From positions 20,403 to 84,402 of the forward strand of contig NZ_JQGC01000026.1 of assembly GCF_000743575.1 (NCBI RefSeq): a DNA stretch of 64,000 nt, in the 5' to 3' direction. The notes beneath the pieces were generated by a model. That model saw only the letters and a list, made by a program, of their open reading frames with translations, was not told the origin of the DNA and did no database searches. A program made the position numbers and the translations under genes. This DNA is from Devosia riboflavina (GTDB lineage Bacteria > Pseudomonadota > Alphaproteobacteria > Rhizobiales > Devosiaceae). Shown here in pieces: positions 34,819 through 43,546 of this stretch. Each line of letters opens with the position of its first letter. Position 1 is the stretch's first letter.

Positions 34819-37632
34819 GTGCGTAGCGAAATCGATGGCTTAGCCGACATTTTTCCTGGCGAAAGCATCATGGCAAAGGCCATGCGAGAGCGGGACTGGA
34901 CCGAGACCCCGCTTGGCGATCCCCGCGACTGGCCGGACGCTCTCAAAATACCGTTGCGCATGTTGCTGACCTCCCGCTTCGAGATGTGGCTCGGCTGGGG
35001 TCCAGATCTCATTTTCTTCTACAACGACGCATATATTCCAACGCTTGGCCTCAAGCATCCCAATATGCTTGGCCGCCCGTTTCGAGAGGTGTGGTCGGAG
35101 GTTTACGAGGACGTTGCCAATCAGGTCGAACTGGTAAAGGCGGGGAAGGCCACCTGGAACAAAGCCCTGCTTTTGCTGCTGGAGCGCAGCGGATTTCCGG
35201 AAGAAACCTATCACAGTTTTTCCTATAGCCCGCTGTTCCAAGCCGATGGAAGCGTCGGAGGGTTGTTCTGCGTCGTCACCGAGGAAACAGCTCGCATCAT
35301 CAGCGAACGTCGCCTTGAAACATTGCGGCAGCTTGGAAGCAGGCTTTCGGCCGTCAGGGACATGCCAGGCCTTCATGCCGCCGTTCAGTCGGCATTCTCT
35401 ACAAACCGCCGAGACTTTCCCTTCGTAGAAATGCGGCTCGCTGACCAAGTGGTCGCGGATGGTGTACCTGTCTTCGAAGGCGTGGTCGGGACGTCTCTTC
35501 GGGATGCCGAAGTCGCCGGCAAATACCTCGCTCTTCCGCCGGATCGCTCCTGGCCGACAGGCGACTGGGATCGACCACCGGCCGAGGCGATTGCGATCGC
35601 CATTCCGGAGTTAGGCACGGACAAGACTGCGGGCCTACTGGTCATGGGCCTGAATCCCTATCGGGGTCTTAACGATGACGTGCTGAATGTTGTTCGGCTG
35701 GCTGCTGCCCAGATCGCTGGCGCGCTTGCCAATGTTGTCACACTTGGCAATGAAAAGCGCCGGGCAGATCGCATCTGGAGCGTGTCGCGGGATTTGATCG
35801 TCGTCGTGGACTCCGAGGGTGTCTTTCGTTCCGTCAGCCCCTCCTGGACCCGCATCCTTGGTCATGCGCCACAACATATCGTCGGGCGCCACTTTAGCGA
35901 CTTCACGCACCCTGAGGATATCGAGAACAGCCGGGCAGCGCTGGCCAGGGCCCTCGGTGACGAGGAACTCGACAATTACGAAAACCGGTTTCGTGCCGTC
36001 GATGGCACCTATCACAGGATAGAGTGGCACACGACGCAGGAGGAAGGTCTGGTCTATGCCTATGGGCGAGACGTGACTGAGCGGCGGCAGGTCGAACAAG
36101 CGCTGAACGACAGCGAAAAGCAGTTCCGCCACCTTGTGCAGGGGGTCACCGACTACGCGATCTATATGATCGATCTGGAGGGCCGCGTTTCCAGTTGGAA
36201 CGAAGGTGCTCGCAGGATCAAGGGCTACGAGCCCGAAGAAGTCATCGGCAAGCACTTCTCGCGCTTCTATCGGGAAGAAGACCGGAACAATGGTGAACCG
36301 ACGAGGGCTCTCGAAACGGCACGCAGGGAGGGCCGGTTTAGCGCGGAAGGCTGGCGGGTACGAAAGAACGGCGATCTCTTCCGCGCCAGCGTGGTGATCG
36401 ACGCCATCCGCGACGACGAGGGCCGCCCCATCGGCTTTGCCAAGATTACGCGCGACATTACGGAACGCGAGGCGACCCAGCGCGAACTGGAAGCTGCGCG
36501 CGAAGCTCTGTTCCAATCTCAAAAGATGGAGGCCATTGGCCAGCTCACCGGGGGCGTTGCCCATGACTTCAACAACCTGCTGATGGCGGTCATGAGCAGC
36601 CTCGAATTGTTGCAAAAGCATCTACCGCCGGATCAGATGTCGCGAAGGCTGCTCGACAATGCGATTGAAGGCGCCAAGCGCGGCGCCACGTTGACCCAGC
36701 GCATGTTGGCTTTTGCGCGACGCCAGGACCTGCATCTCGATCGGGTCGACGTTGCCGGCCTTTTGGCCGGAATGAGCGATCTGGTGCAAAGATCGATCGG
36801 ACCGGAATGGCCGATCACCACCAACTTCCCGCTGAAATTGCCGGCAGTTCGGGTCGATGCCAATCAGCTCGAAATGTCACTCCTCAATCTGATCGTCAAC
36901 GCCCGCGACGCAACACCGAATGGCGGACCCATCGTGATTTCCGCGGACCGCCGCCGGATCGAGAACGGGATGGGGGCGACCTTGGCCAGTGGCGACTACA
37001 TTCGCATGGTGGTCGAGGACAAGGGCAGTGGCATGGACGCCGAGACCTTGCGGCGCGCAACCGAGCCTTTCTTCACGACCAAGGGGGTCGGAAAGGGAAC
37101 GGGTCTGGGCCTACCGATGGTACATGGCATGGCGAAGCAATTGGGCGGAGACTTCGAGATCGAGAGCAAGCCGGGCGAAGGCACGAAGGCCATTCTTTGG
37201 CTGCCGATCGCCGAAGCCGAGGTTTCTCGTCCGGCGCCAATCGAGAACGATGCCGTCCAACCGCCCGTGCCACGGCTTACCGTGCTGGTGGCCGACGACG
37301 ACGCTCTGGTGTTGATGAATACAACTGCCTTGCTGGAAGACCTCGGCCATGAGGTCGTCGAAGCCTATTCGGGCGGCGACGCGCTGAAGAAGTTTCGCGC
37401 CCGCAACGACATCGACCTCATTATTACCGACCAGGCAATGCCCAATATGACGGGCACACAATTGATCAAAGCCATCGACGAGGACCGTCCCGGCATTCCG
37501 GCCATTATCGCCAGTGGATATGGCGAAGGCGTAGATTTGCCCGGTAGGCGCGTAGAGCGGTTGGGCAAGCCGTTCGATCAGGCGCGCCTTGCCAGATCCA
37601 TTGCACGGGTCATGGATCGCAGCTCGGCTTAA
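34819..37632 (+). CDS. Hybrid sensor histidine kinase, soluble, multi-PAS
   Basis: 937 residues with no transmembrane helix. Order: PAS-like domain (about 20-155), GAF-like domain (about 165-310), PAS (about 315-430) with SVSPSWTRILGH, PAS (about 440-560) with SWNEGARRIKGYEPEEVIG, HisKA with H582 in GGVAHDFNNLL, an ATPase domain with NLIVNARDA and DKGSGMD...GTGLGLPMVHG, and a C-terminal receiver with phospho-acceptor D871 (LIITDQAMP). GTG at 34819 follows AAGGGG; ATG at 34870 is an alternative. Signal unknown; domain set suits redox, light or small-molecule sensing. Confidence 0.93.
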   Translation: MRSEIDGLADIFPGESIMAKAMRERDWTETPLGDPRDWPDALKIPLRMLLTSRFEMWLGWGPDLIFFYNDAYIPTLGLKHPNMLGRPFREVWSEVYEDVANQVELVKAGKATWNKALLLLLERSGFPEETYHSFSYSPLFQADGSVGGLFCVVTEETARIISERRLETLRQLGSRLSAVRDMPGLHAAVQSAFSTNRRDFPFVEMRLADQVVADGVPVFEGVVGTSLRDAEVAGKYLALPPDRSWPTGDWDRPPAEAIAIAIPELGTDKTAGLLVMGLNPYRGLNDDVLNVVRLAAAQIAGALANVVTLGNEKRRADRIWSVSRDLIVVVDSEGVFRSVSPSWTRILGHAPQHIVGRHFSDFTHPEDIENSRAALARALGDEELDNYENRFRAVDGTYHRIEWHTTQEEGLVYAYGRDVTERRQVEQALNDSEKQFRHLVQGVTDYAIYMIDLEGRVSSWNEGARRIKGYEPEEVIGKHFSRFYREEDRNNGEPTRALETARREGRFSAEGWRVRKNGDLFRASVVIDAIRDDEGRPIGFAKITRDITEREATQRELEAAREALFQSQKMEAIGQLTGGVAHDFNNLLMAVMSSLELLQKHLPPDQMSRRLLDNAIEGAKRGATLTQRMLAFARRQDLHLDRVDVAGLLAGMSDLVQRSIGPEWPITTNFPLKLPAVRVDANQLEMSLLNLIVNARDATPNGGPIVISADRRRIENGMGATLASGDYIRMVVEDKGSGMDAETLRRATEPFFTTKGVGKGTGLGLPMVHGMAKQLGGDFEIESKPGEGTKAILWLPIAEAEVSRPAPIENDAVQPPVPRLTVLVADDDALVLMNTTALLEDLGHEVVEAYSGGDALKKFRARNDIDLIITDQAMPNMTGTQLIKAIDEDRPGIPAIIASGYGEGVDLPGRRVERLGKPFDQARLARSIARVMDRSSA

Positions 37633-37645
37633 CGACAACGGGGTG

Positions 37646-38350
37646 TCAGAGCGCCTGCTTAAGCAGCAGGTCGCGCGCCTGGTTGATTTTGGCGGCCAAG
37701 TAGCTGGAGCCGCCGTGATCGGGATGGACTGCCTTCATCAGATCGCGATGAGCGGCCCGGATTTCCTCATGGCTGGCGCCAGGCTTCAGGCCAAGGACGT
37801 TATAGGCCTCGGCGACGGGATCGCCTGCCGTGTCGGCGCTCGATTTTTCGCCCGCGTCCTGGCTGGCGAAATACTCTCGCCAGCCGCTCCGATTGGCGTC
37901 AAGCCAGCTCTCGAGAAGCGTCAGGCTATCTGTGTCTTCTTCCACTTCGGCCAAGAGGATTCGGGTATCCATCTCGCCGAGGTCCATCAGGTCCATACCG
38001 GCAAATTGACCATTGAGCACCCGGCCGGAGACTGCACCGGTGTCATGATCCAGTTCCATGGCGAAGCTGTAACTTTGCACTTTCGAGGTATTGCCTGCGC
38101 CCGTCGCCGGCCCGTCGAAGGAAAATGCCCCCAATCGGCCCGTGCGCAACACTGCAAAGGCGCCCGCACCGACAAAGAGAGCAAGATCAAATCGTCTGGC
38201 GAAGAGTAAGCCCGCGGCGGCCAGAATGCCGAGCCCGCCAATCCCCCAGCGCAGGCCACGCCTTAGTATCCGTCGATCCATCCGAAGCAGATAATTGCCG
38301 AGGGCGAGAGCGCCCAAAAGAGCCAGTGCCCCTAGAAAAATATAGGTCAT
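37646..38350 (-). CDS. Membrane-anchored DnaJ-domain protein
   Basis: 234 residues. One N-terminal membrane helix (about 3-22), a second hydrophobic stretch (about 35-70), and a C-terminal J domain (about 178-234) with [17 protein letters not shown] and the HPD motif in KAVHPDHGG, which stimulates DnaK ATPase. The layout is like DjlA/Pam18-type membrane co-chaperones. Its start overlaps the stop of the VWA gene by 4 bases, so they form a coupled pair. Confidence 0.9.
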   Translation of the reverse strand: MTYIFLGALALLGALALGNYLLRMDRRILRRGLRWGIGGLGILAAAGLLFARRFDLALFVGAGAFAVLRTGRLGAFSFDGPATGAGNTSKVQSYSFAMELDHDTGAVSGRVLNGQFAGMDLMDLGEMDTRILLAEVEEDTDSLTLLESWLDANRSGWREYFASQDAGEKSSADTAGDPVAEAYNVLGLKPGASHEEIRAAHRDLMKAVHPDHGGSSYLAAKINQARDLLLKQAL

Positions 38351-39066
38351 GGCGGCAATTGAGCCAGCAATGTCTTGGCCTGGTTGCTGTCCTGCAGTTT
38401 CAGCATTTTCCTGCCGCCGCTGGCATAAACTGCGACCGCCTTGAGCAAAGCCGCTAATTCCTGTGGCGCTGAAGCATCAAAGCGGGCGTAGGCGCCCTTG
38501 CTTAACTTGGCAAAGCCCCGAAAGGCGGCCTCGACCGCGGCATCACGGCCTTCCTGGAAGACAAAAATGGGTAGACCGAGTAGCCCCAATTGCCCCGCTT
38601 GCTCAGACAGCAGATCGACATTTTCCTCCATCGCATCGCCAACATAGATCACCGCATTTATCCGCTGTTTCGTATGCTCGGCCCGCGCGTGAGAGAAGAC
38701 TTTGGAAATCTGCGTATTCCCGCCACGGCAATCGATGCCGCCCATAAGCCTGGCCAAGGCATCGCCATCGATGACCCATCTGCTGGCCCTGCATTCGCCA
38801 AACCCGCGAAAATAGAGCAATTGCACCTGCAAAGCGCTCTGTTTGGGGATGGCACGAAACATTTCCGCCTGCAGCGAACAGGCAAGGTCCCATGTGGGCT
38901 GGCGGCTCATCGTCGCGTCGAGGGCAAACAGCAGCCGCCCATCCTGCGCGGCATTGGGGCGAGCCAGGGCGCCAACCTTTTTGACGAAAGCAGCGATATC
39001 GCCACTCACCCTGCCCTTCTCGGGCAAGCCAGATGTTTCCCGCGCGTCGAGGTCCTTTTTCGCCAT
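38347..39066 (-). CDS. VWA-domain protein
   Basis: 239 residues. A von Willebrand A-type fold is indicated by strand [15 protein letters not shown] (a MIDAS-like D-x-T-x-S), [14 protein letters not shown] (second metal-site region) and [16 protein letters not shown]. No signal peptide, so cytosolic. It is translated immediately before a membrane-anchored J-domain protein, suggesting joint work in protein quality control or assembly. The exact role is unknown. Confidence 0.85.
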   Translation of the reverse strand: MAKKDLDARETSGLPEKGRVSGDIAAFVKKVGALARPNAAQDGRLLFALDATMSRQPTWDLACSLQAEMFRAIPKQSALQVQLLYFRGFGECRASRWVIDGDALARLMGGIDCRGGNTQISKVFSHARAEHTKQRINAVIYVGDAMEENVDLLSEQAGQLGLLGLPIFVFQEGRDAAVEAAFRGFAKLSKGAYARFDASAPQELAALLKAVAVYASGGRKMLKLQDSNQAKTLLAQLPP

Positions 39067-39235
39067 TGCTTCAATATGTGAGGCAAGGACAACGGCTGCA
39101 AGACCCGAGCCGTCCAGGCAACGAACCTGTTTGCGTCCGAGCAGTTCTATTCTGAATGGGTCGGGACAAAAAAACTGGGTCGCCTAAACCTCTTAAATTG
39201 CACAATCGTCCAAATTTTCCTGGGTCGAACTGCCA

Positions 39236-39337
39236 AGGATTTCTGGGGCGATAACGACAGGTCGCCAAATGGTCCTGTTCAGATCAGTTGGGGCAGGACG
39301 GCCTCTGACTGATCTGATGTCAGGACCAAGAAATCCT
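39236..39337. repeat. Large imperfect inverted repeat in a gene-free stretch
   Basis: Within the 378-base gap 39067-39444, three nested arm pairs line up: AGGATTTCT (39236-39244) with AGAAATCCT (39329-39337); GGTCCTG (39271-39277) with CAGGACC (39321-39327); and TCAGATCAGT (39279-39288) with ACTGATCTGA (39308-39317). The arms are perfectly complementary, the left side having an extra 26-base bulge. No gene is seen in the rest of the gap. It could be a small RNA, a decayed miniature transposon or an element end. Confidence 0.6.
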
Positions 39338-39444
39338 GAATCGGTCAGACGCCCGCATTTCCTCGAGTCGCCAAAAATCGGTGACTCGGTTTTCCAAGGA
39401 AACGTGAATCGGCCTTTAGGAGACCGACATCTCCACGAGAACAG

Positions 39445-40062
39445 CTATTTTTTCTTTTGAGTGCTTCCGCTGTCTAGCGTTCGCAGCGAGTAGTGGGCTC
39501 TGATCATCGCTGCGGATAATTCTCTGCCATCGCGCACCCATTCCAAGAAATCAAACGGATGCGCCACCACGACGGTGGCGCCGTCCGGCCTCTGATGGAT
39601 GATCGCCGACAGTTGTCGTGCTTTTCCATCAGGTAGCTTCGCCTGCTGAATGTCAAAAACCTGAGCTTCTTTGTTCTCGAAATCACGCAGATTGTCGGTG
39701 ATCAAAAAATCGGCGCCGCCAGCAAGTGCGCCGGCCAAAACTCCAGCATCCTCCAGATCTTTCATCTGAAGGGTTTCAGCACCGAAATGTACGAACGGGT
39801 CAACCTGCTCGGGCCCTGCCTGCGCCAGCGAGATGAGGCCATCTACCACTCTCGCAATAAGAGGCATCGGCGCTCCGAGCTCCGAAGCCTTCTCCTGGAA
39901 GGTGGAAATGACTCCCTTCGGCAATATGAGTTGCACCGGAACTTCGCCGATCTTCATATCCCGAACGAAGCCAACCAGAGTTTGGCTTGAAGTGTCGGCC
40001 TTACCCGCTATTACTGCCCTGAGGTATTGCACCCAGATATTGACATCGAGGCAAATGCGCAT
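39445..40062 (-). CDS. PIN-domain ribonuclease toxin (VapC-like)
   Basis: 205 residues. RICLDVNIWVQYL at the start supplies the first catalytic Asp (D6) of PIN nucleases, and DLEDAGVLAGALAGGADFLITDNLRDF carries the later acidic cluster and the strand-helix seen in this fold. The C-terminal 60 residues are an extension with HPFDFLEWV. It starts 9 bases after the preceding antitoxin-like gene. Such PIN proteins cleave RNA, often tRNA or rRNA. Target is unknown. Confidence 0.85.
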   Translation of the reverse strand: MRICLDVNIWVQYLRAVIAGKADTSSQTLVGFVRDMKIGEVPVQLILPKGVISTFQEKASELGAPMPLIARVVDGLISLAQAGPEQVDPFVHFGAETLQMKDLEDAGVLAGALAGGADFLITDNLRDFENKEAQVFDIQQAKLPDGKARQLSAIIHQRPDGATVVVAHPFDFLEWVRDGRELSAAMIRAHYSLRTLDSGSTQKKK

Positions 40063-40071
40063 CGCGAGAAC

Positions 40072-40410
40072 TCAGCGGCTTCTGGTCATCGCCGTCGACT
40101 GTTCCAGCAACTCCATGTCGGTCAGTTCCGCATCGCCCTCTTGAGCAAAATAGGGGGCAATCTCAGCCATGGCCGCATCAAATTTCGTCCGTGCAATGTA
40201 GGCCATCATCTCCCTAGTCATATCCTGGAAAACCTTTGCATTGCTGCGACGAGCTGCCAGCAGGCTATCACGCAAGGGTTTGGGGAAGTCGGAAAACACC
40301 AACAAGGCGTTCTCCACTACGTTGGAAACCGTCCGATTTTCTTCTTCCGCCATGCGCTTGGTAACAGCAGCCAGATCGTTGTTGACGTTTGCAGACAACG
40401 TCACAGACAT
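40072..40410 (-). CDS. Ribbon-helix-helix-like antitoxin
   Basis: 112 residues. N-terminal SVTLSANVNNDLAAVTKRMAE then NRTVSNVVENAL fits a ribbon-helix-helix (beta strand, helix, turn, helix) DNA-binding domain; the acidic helical C-terminus would bind and block the PIN toxin. ATG at 40410 follows GGAGG. It precedes the PIN gene by 9 bases, the normal antitoxin-toxin order. The inverted repeat just upstream is a candidate autoregulatory operator. Confidence 0.75.
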   Translation of the reverse strand: MSVTLSANVNNDLAAVTKRMAEEENRTVSNVVENALLVFSDFPKPLRDSLLAARRSNAKVFQDMTREMMAYIARTKFDAAMAEIAPYFAQEGDAELTDMELLEQSTAMTRSR

Positions 40411-40420
40411 CGCGACCTCC

Positions 40421-40441
40421 ATAGAAGTGAGGTAGTTCTAT
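40421..40441. promoter_or_regulatory. Candidate operator of the toxin-antitoxin pair
   Basis: Inverted repeat ATAGAA (40421-40426) / TTCTAT (40436-40441) with a 9-base centre, starting 11 bases upstream of the antitoxin ATG, over the expected promoter region. Confidence 0.45.
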
Positions 40442-40528
40442 ATCATGTGTGGCGTTTCCTTTTCAACGCCATAGGAACCTAGCGTCGTCCCCACCAAGTC
40501 AACTCCATCGGGCATCTGACGGTAGATA

Positions 40529-40605
40529 TGGCGGTCGCGGAGGAACTCGAATCCCCGGCCTTCGGATTCGGAATCCGACGCTCTATCCAGCTGAGCTACG
40601 CGACC
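40529..40605 (-). tRNA. tRNA-Arg (anticodon CCG)
   Basis: 77 bases with encoded CCA. Acceptor GGTCGCG/CGCGACC, D arm GCTC/GAGC, anticodon stem TCGGA/TCCGA with loop TTCCGAA (CCG at 34-36), T arm GGGGA/TCCTC with TTCGAGT. Full cloverleaf. Confidence 0.95.
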
Positions 40606-40612
40606 ATACCTG

Positions 40613-40687
40613 GGCCTTCGGAGGGACTCGAACCCCCGACCATATCCCTAGGACGGATCCGCTCTGATCCAGCTGAGCTACGAAGGC
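40613..40687 (-). tRNA. tRNA-Arg (anticodon CCT)
   Basis: 75 bases, CCA not encoded. Acceptor GCCTTCG/CGAAGGC, D arm GCTC/GAGC with a 10-base loop, anticodon stem GATCC/GGATA (first pair mismatched) with loop GTCCTAG placing CCT at 34-36 after T33, T arm GGGGG/CCCTC. Slightly irregular anticodon arm but otherwise canonical. Confidence 0.85.
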
Positions 40688-40725
40688 GAACTGGGTGCCG
40701 TCGCGAAAATCGCGCCTGGCTAATC

Positions 40726-40802
40726 TGGTGACCCCTGGTGGGTTCGAACCACCGACAACCGGCTTAGAAGGCCGATGCTCTATCCAGCTGAGCTAAGGGG
40801 CC
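40726..40802 (-). tRNA. tRNA-Arg (anticodon TCT)
   Basis: 77 bases with encoded CCA. Acceptor GGCCCCT/AGGGGTC, D arm GCTC/GAGC, anticodon stem TCGGC/GCCGG with loop CTTCTAA (TCT at 34-36), T arm GGTGG/CCACC with TTCGAAC. Confidence 0.95.
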
Positions 40803-41261
40803 AATCCGCCTAGGCAGGCTCAAATTGTAAGATCGACCCAAAATTCTTTGGGATCGACCCAGCTTCAATTTGGCCTGACAGAATGGTGGATATTTGGCGC
40901 ACCCGCTGCGAGATAGATGGGCACTGTAATTGCTGGGAAATTTTGCTTCTCATGGACCGATGAGCGGCAGCTTTGGGCCGCCACCCTAACATTCCTACTC
41001 GCTTGGCCAATGACAAAAATGGGGCCGTTTGAAGACTGGCCGCTTCCCGAGTCCAAAGCGTCGATAGCTGCCGTTTAGGCCAGGCTGTCCCAGCGCGCTT
41101 GTAGACCCATTCTCGCTGTTGAGGCGGTATGACGAGGTCCCAAAAACGTGGCAACCGAGTTTGCGTTAGGTCATCAACCTAGGTCGACGCCACCATTGGC
41201 TCCCGGACTGTTCCGCAACGCAGCCGGCGCGACTCCATGCGAGCGCTGGTTCTACCGGATG
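40803..41261. other. Gene-free stretch upstream of the tRNA cluster
   Basis: 459 bases. A long minus-strand frame exists here (40810-41154) but shows no Shine-Dalgarno site or protein-like composition, so I do not call it. CCCAAA-ATTC-TTTGGG forms a small hairpin near 40837-40852, flanked by two copies of GATCGACCCA. The tRNA promoter should lie here. Confidence 0.4.
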
Positions 41262-42791
41262 TCACGCTAGCAGCGATGTCCCCGACATCTCCTGCGGCTT
41301 CTTCAGATCCATCAGCTGGATCAATGTCGGAGCCACGTCTGCCAAGCGGCCGCTGCGAAGCGACCGATGAGTGGTGTTATAGAGTATGGCCGGGACCGGA
41401 TTAGTGGTGTGCGCAGTGTGGGGCCCGCCGGTGAGGGGATCACGCATCTGCTCGCAATTGCCATGATCGGCCGTCACCATCAGCACCCCATTGGCCGAAT
41501 GGATCGCCTCCGCAATTCGCCCGAGTTGAAGATCGACCGCTTCGACCGCGGCGATTGCTGCCTCAAGATTGCCAGTGTGGCCGACCATGTCGGGGTTGGC
41601 GAAATTGACGATGATCAGATCGTAGCGTTTCGAGCCGATTGCCTCGACGGCACGATCGCCGACCATCGGGGCGGACATTTCAGGCTGCAGGTCATAGGTG
41701 GCGACTTTGGGCGAGTCGACAATGGTCCTCTCCTCGCCGACAAATGGCTCTTCCCTACCGCCGTTGAAGAAATAGGTGACGTGCGGATATTTCTCTGACT
41801 CGGCAAGTCGCAATTGCCTGCTTCCGCCGAGCGCCACGGTCTCGCCCAGTCCGTTGGCAATGGTTTGCGGCGCTAACAGCGGCTTCAGCCATGGGTCAAA
41901 TTCATCCCCATAGTGCGTCATGCTGACGGCTGCCGATAGTTGCGGCGCCTGGCGCGTGAACCCGTCGAAATCAGGAAGGAGCAGCGCGGCCATCAACTGC
42001 TTGACACGATCTGCGCGGAAGTTGAAGCAAAGGACGGCGTCCCCGTCCTTGATGCCACCGAATTTACCGATAACCGACGCAGGCACAAACTCGTCGGTGA
42101 CAGAGTTCGCATAGGCCGCGTCAACGGCTTCCTGCGCCGTAGCGCTATTCTGCCCACGGCCCGTGACGATCGCGTCATAAGCTTGCTGTAGCCGCTCCCA
42201 ACGCTGGTCACGGTCCATTACCCAATAGCGGCCGGTCACTGTGGCGATATCTACGCCGGGTGGCAGGGCGGCGTCGATCTCGGCCAAATAGCCTGCTGCA
42301 GCCTCGGGCGGGGTATCGCGCCCGTCCGTAAAGGCGTGAATCACCGTTGGAACGCCGGATTGCTGCAATACTCGGGCAAGGGCCACTGCATGGTCCTGAT
42401 GCGAATGCACGCCGCCGGGCGAAACCAGCCCCATCAGATGACAGGTCCCGCCGCTTGCCTTGAGCGCCGCTGGCAGCCCCGAGGCCATGACGGCGCCCGC
42501 CAGCGTTCCGTCCTCAATTGCCTTTGTGATGCGGACCAGATCCTGCAGGACGACTCGGCCTGCTCCGATGTTGAGGTGGCCGACTTCGGAATTGCCCATC
42601 TGGCCATCCAGAAGCCCGACATCCAGGCCAGATGTTGCAAGGAAACTGCGCGGACAGCTTTCCCACAGGCGATCAAAATGTGGTGTGTGGGCAAGCCGCA
42701 CCGCGTTGTCGGCGCTCTCTTCACGCCAGCCCCAGCCATCGAGGATAGCTAGCATTACTGGCTTAGGAGCTACGTTCAATTCTCCCGGCAC
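41262..42791 (-). CDS. gpmI: 2,3-bisphosphoglycerate-independent phosphoglycerate mutase
   Basis: 510 residues, normal for this enzyme. It interconverts 3- and 2-phosphoglycerate in glycolysis using two Mn ions and a phosphoserine. Visible: LAILDGWGWRE (first metal Asp), QMGNSEVGHLNIGAGR (catalytic Ser in NSEVGH), HAFTDGRDTPP, ADRVKQL, VNFANPDMVGHTG and TADHGNCEQM (metal ligands). GTG at 42791 with GAGG at good spacing gives the canonical N-terminus; the frame runs on upstream to 42851. It appears to be a core gene between the tRNA cluster and the chromate region. Confidence 0.95.
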   Translation of the reverse strand: MPGELNVAPKPVMLAILDGWGWREESADNAVRLAHTPHFDRLWESCPRSFLATSGLDVGLLDGQMGNSEVGHLNIGAGRVVLQDLVRITKAIEDGTLAGAVMASGLPAALKASGGTCHLMGLVSPGGVHSHQDHAVALARVLQQSGVPTVIHAFTDGRDTPPEAAAGYLAEIDAALPPGVDIATVTGRYWVMDRDQRWERLQQAYDAIVTGRGQNSATAQEAVDAAYANSVTDEFVPASVIGKFGGIKDGDAVLCFNFRADRVKQLMAALLLPDFDGFTRQAPQLSAAVSMTHYGDEFDPWLKPLLAPQTIANGLGETVALGGSRQLRLAESEKYPHVTYFFNGGREEPFVGEERTIVDSPKVATYDLQPEMSAPMVGDRAVEAIGSKRYDLIIVNFANPDMVGHTGNLEAAIAAVEAVDLQLGRIAEAIHSANGVLMVTADHGNCEQMRDPLTGGPHTAHTTNPVPAILYNTTHRSLRSGRLADVAPTLIQLMDLKKPQEMSGTSLLA

Positions 42792-42907
42792 CCAAAGACC
42801 TCGCTCTGTTGATTGGCTATTGTCGCCCACCATATTGCAGCGACCGAACAAGGAAATTTGCTGCAGACGCGCCTGCCGCCAGTGTCACCGTACCTCCACC
42901 ATTTCGT

Positions 42908-43117
42908 CTATCGCCAGGCGCTTTCGTTCTTGCTTTCGTAGTCGCTAAACGCCTTCTTGATGCCGCCCAATACCTCGGCCGACGTCTCGAACATGGCTTT
43001 GAGCTGCGGCTCATCAACCTTCTCAATGTCCTGGCGCAGGTGGTCCATCAGCTCCTGAAGGCGCTGCTGCATCTGTTGGGTTTGGTGGCGTGGATCGCGG
43101 TCTGTTTCGCTGGCCAT
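42908..43117 (-). CDS. Hypothetical small helical protein
   Basis: 69 residues, highly charged and helical: TQQMQQRLQELMDHLRQDIEKV then EPQLKAMFETSAEVLGGIKKAF. ATG at 43117 follows AGGAGG, so it is likely translated. Divergent from the padR-chrA pair and separated from it by an 18-bp palindrome. No family recognised; a coiled coil is plausible. Confidence 0.7.
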   Translation of the reverse strand: MASETDRDPRHQTQQMQQRLQELMDHLRQDIEKVDEPQLKAMFETSAEVLGGIKKAFSDYESKNESAWR

Positions 43118-43141
43118 GAAAGCCTCCTATGATTGCCGTGG

Positions 43142-43159
43142 ACTCATCGCGCGATGAGT
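43142..43159. promoter_or_regulatory. Palindromic operator candidate between divergent genes
   Basis: ACTCATCGC-GCGATGAGT is a perfect 18-bp palindrome, placed 25 bases before the small helical gene and 79 before padR. An adjoining GTTGT/ACAAC inverted repeat overlaps 43158-43173. Either is a plausible PadR site. Confidence 0.5.
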
Positions 43160-43237
43160 TGTCAGGATAACAACCTCTTCGTACAATCGGTTCCCGATAT
43201 CGAGATTCGATTGTGTGGAACTCAATGCGATTGCAGC

Positions 43238-43546
43238 ATGGAACACCAGGAACTGCTGGCAGGCTTCATCCGGATGCATATCCTGCATCATGCGGCGGAA
43301 GGGGATCTCTATGGTCACTGGATGATCGAGGAACTCGCCCATCACGGCTACAAAATCAGCCCGGGCACGCTTTATCCAATGCTGCACGCAATGGAGCGCA
43401 AGGGGTATCTCACGTCCAGGAGCGAGCGGGTCGGGCGGTCCGTGCGGCGGGTCTATCGCGCAACACCTTACGGCATCGAGGGCCTGCAAGCAGCTCGCGA
43501 CAAGATCGGGGAGCTGTTTCATGAGGTCGGCAGTAGCAAATCCTGA
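43238..43546 (+). CDS. PadR-family transcription regulator
   Basis: 102 residues. ILHHAAEGDLYGHWMIEELAHHGYKISPGTLYPML is a textbook PadR winged helix (G-x-x-L-Y-P-x-L), followed by the wing and a C-terminal dimer helix. It overlaps the chrA gene by 26 bases, a pairing often found for ChrA-type transporters, and so probably controls it. The inducer is unknown; chromate is the natural guess. Confidence 0.9.
   Translation: MEHQELLAGFIRMHILHHAAEGDLYGHWMIEELAHHGYKISPGTLYPMLHAMERKGYLTSRSERVGRSVRRVYRATPYGIEGLQAARDKIGELFHEVGSSKS

Noticed and set aside
40810..41154. Minus-strand open frame of 114 codons upstream of the tRNA cluster
   Set aside because: No ribosome site, no recognisable motif, unusual composition (many W, Q, S), and it ends 7 bases from a tRNA. 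Treated as chance.
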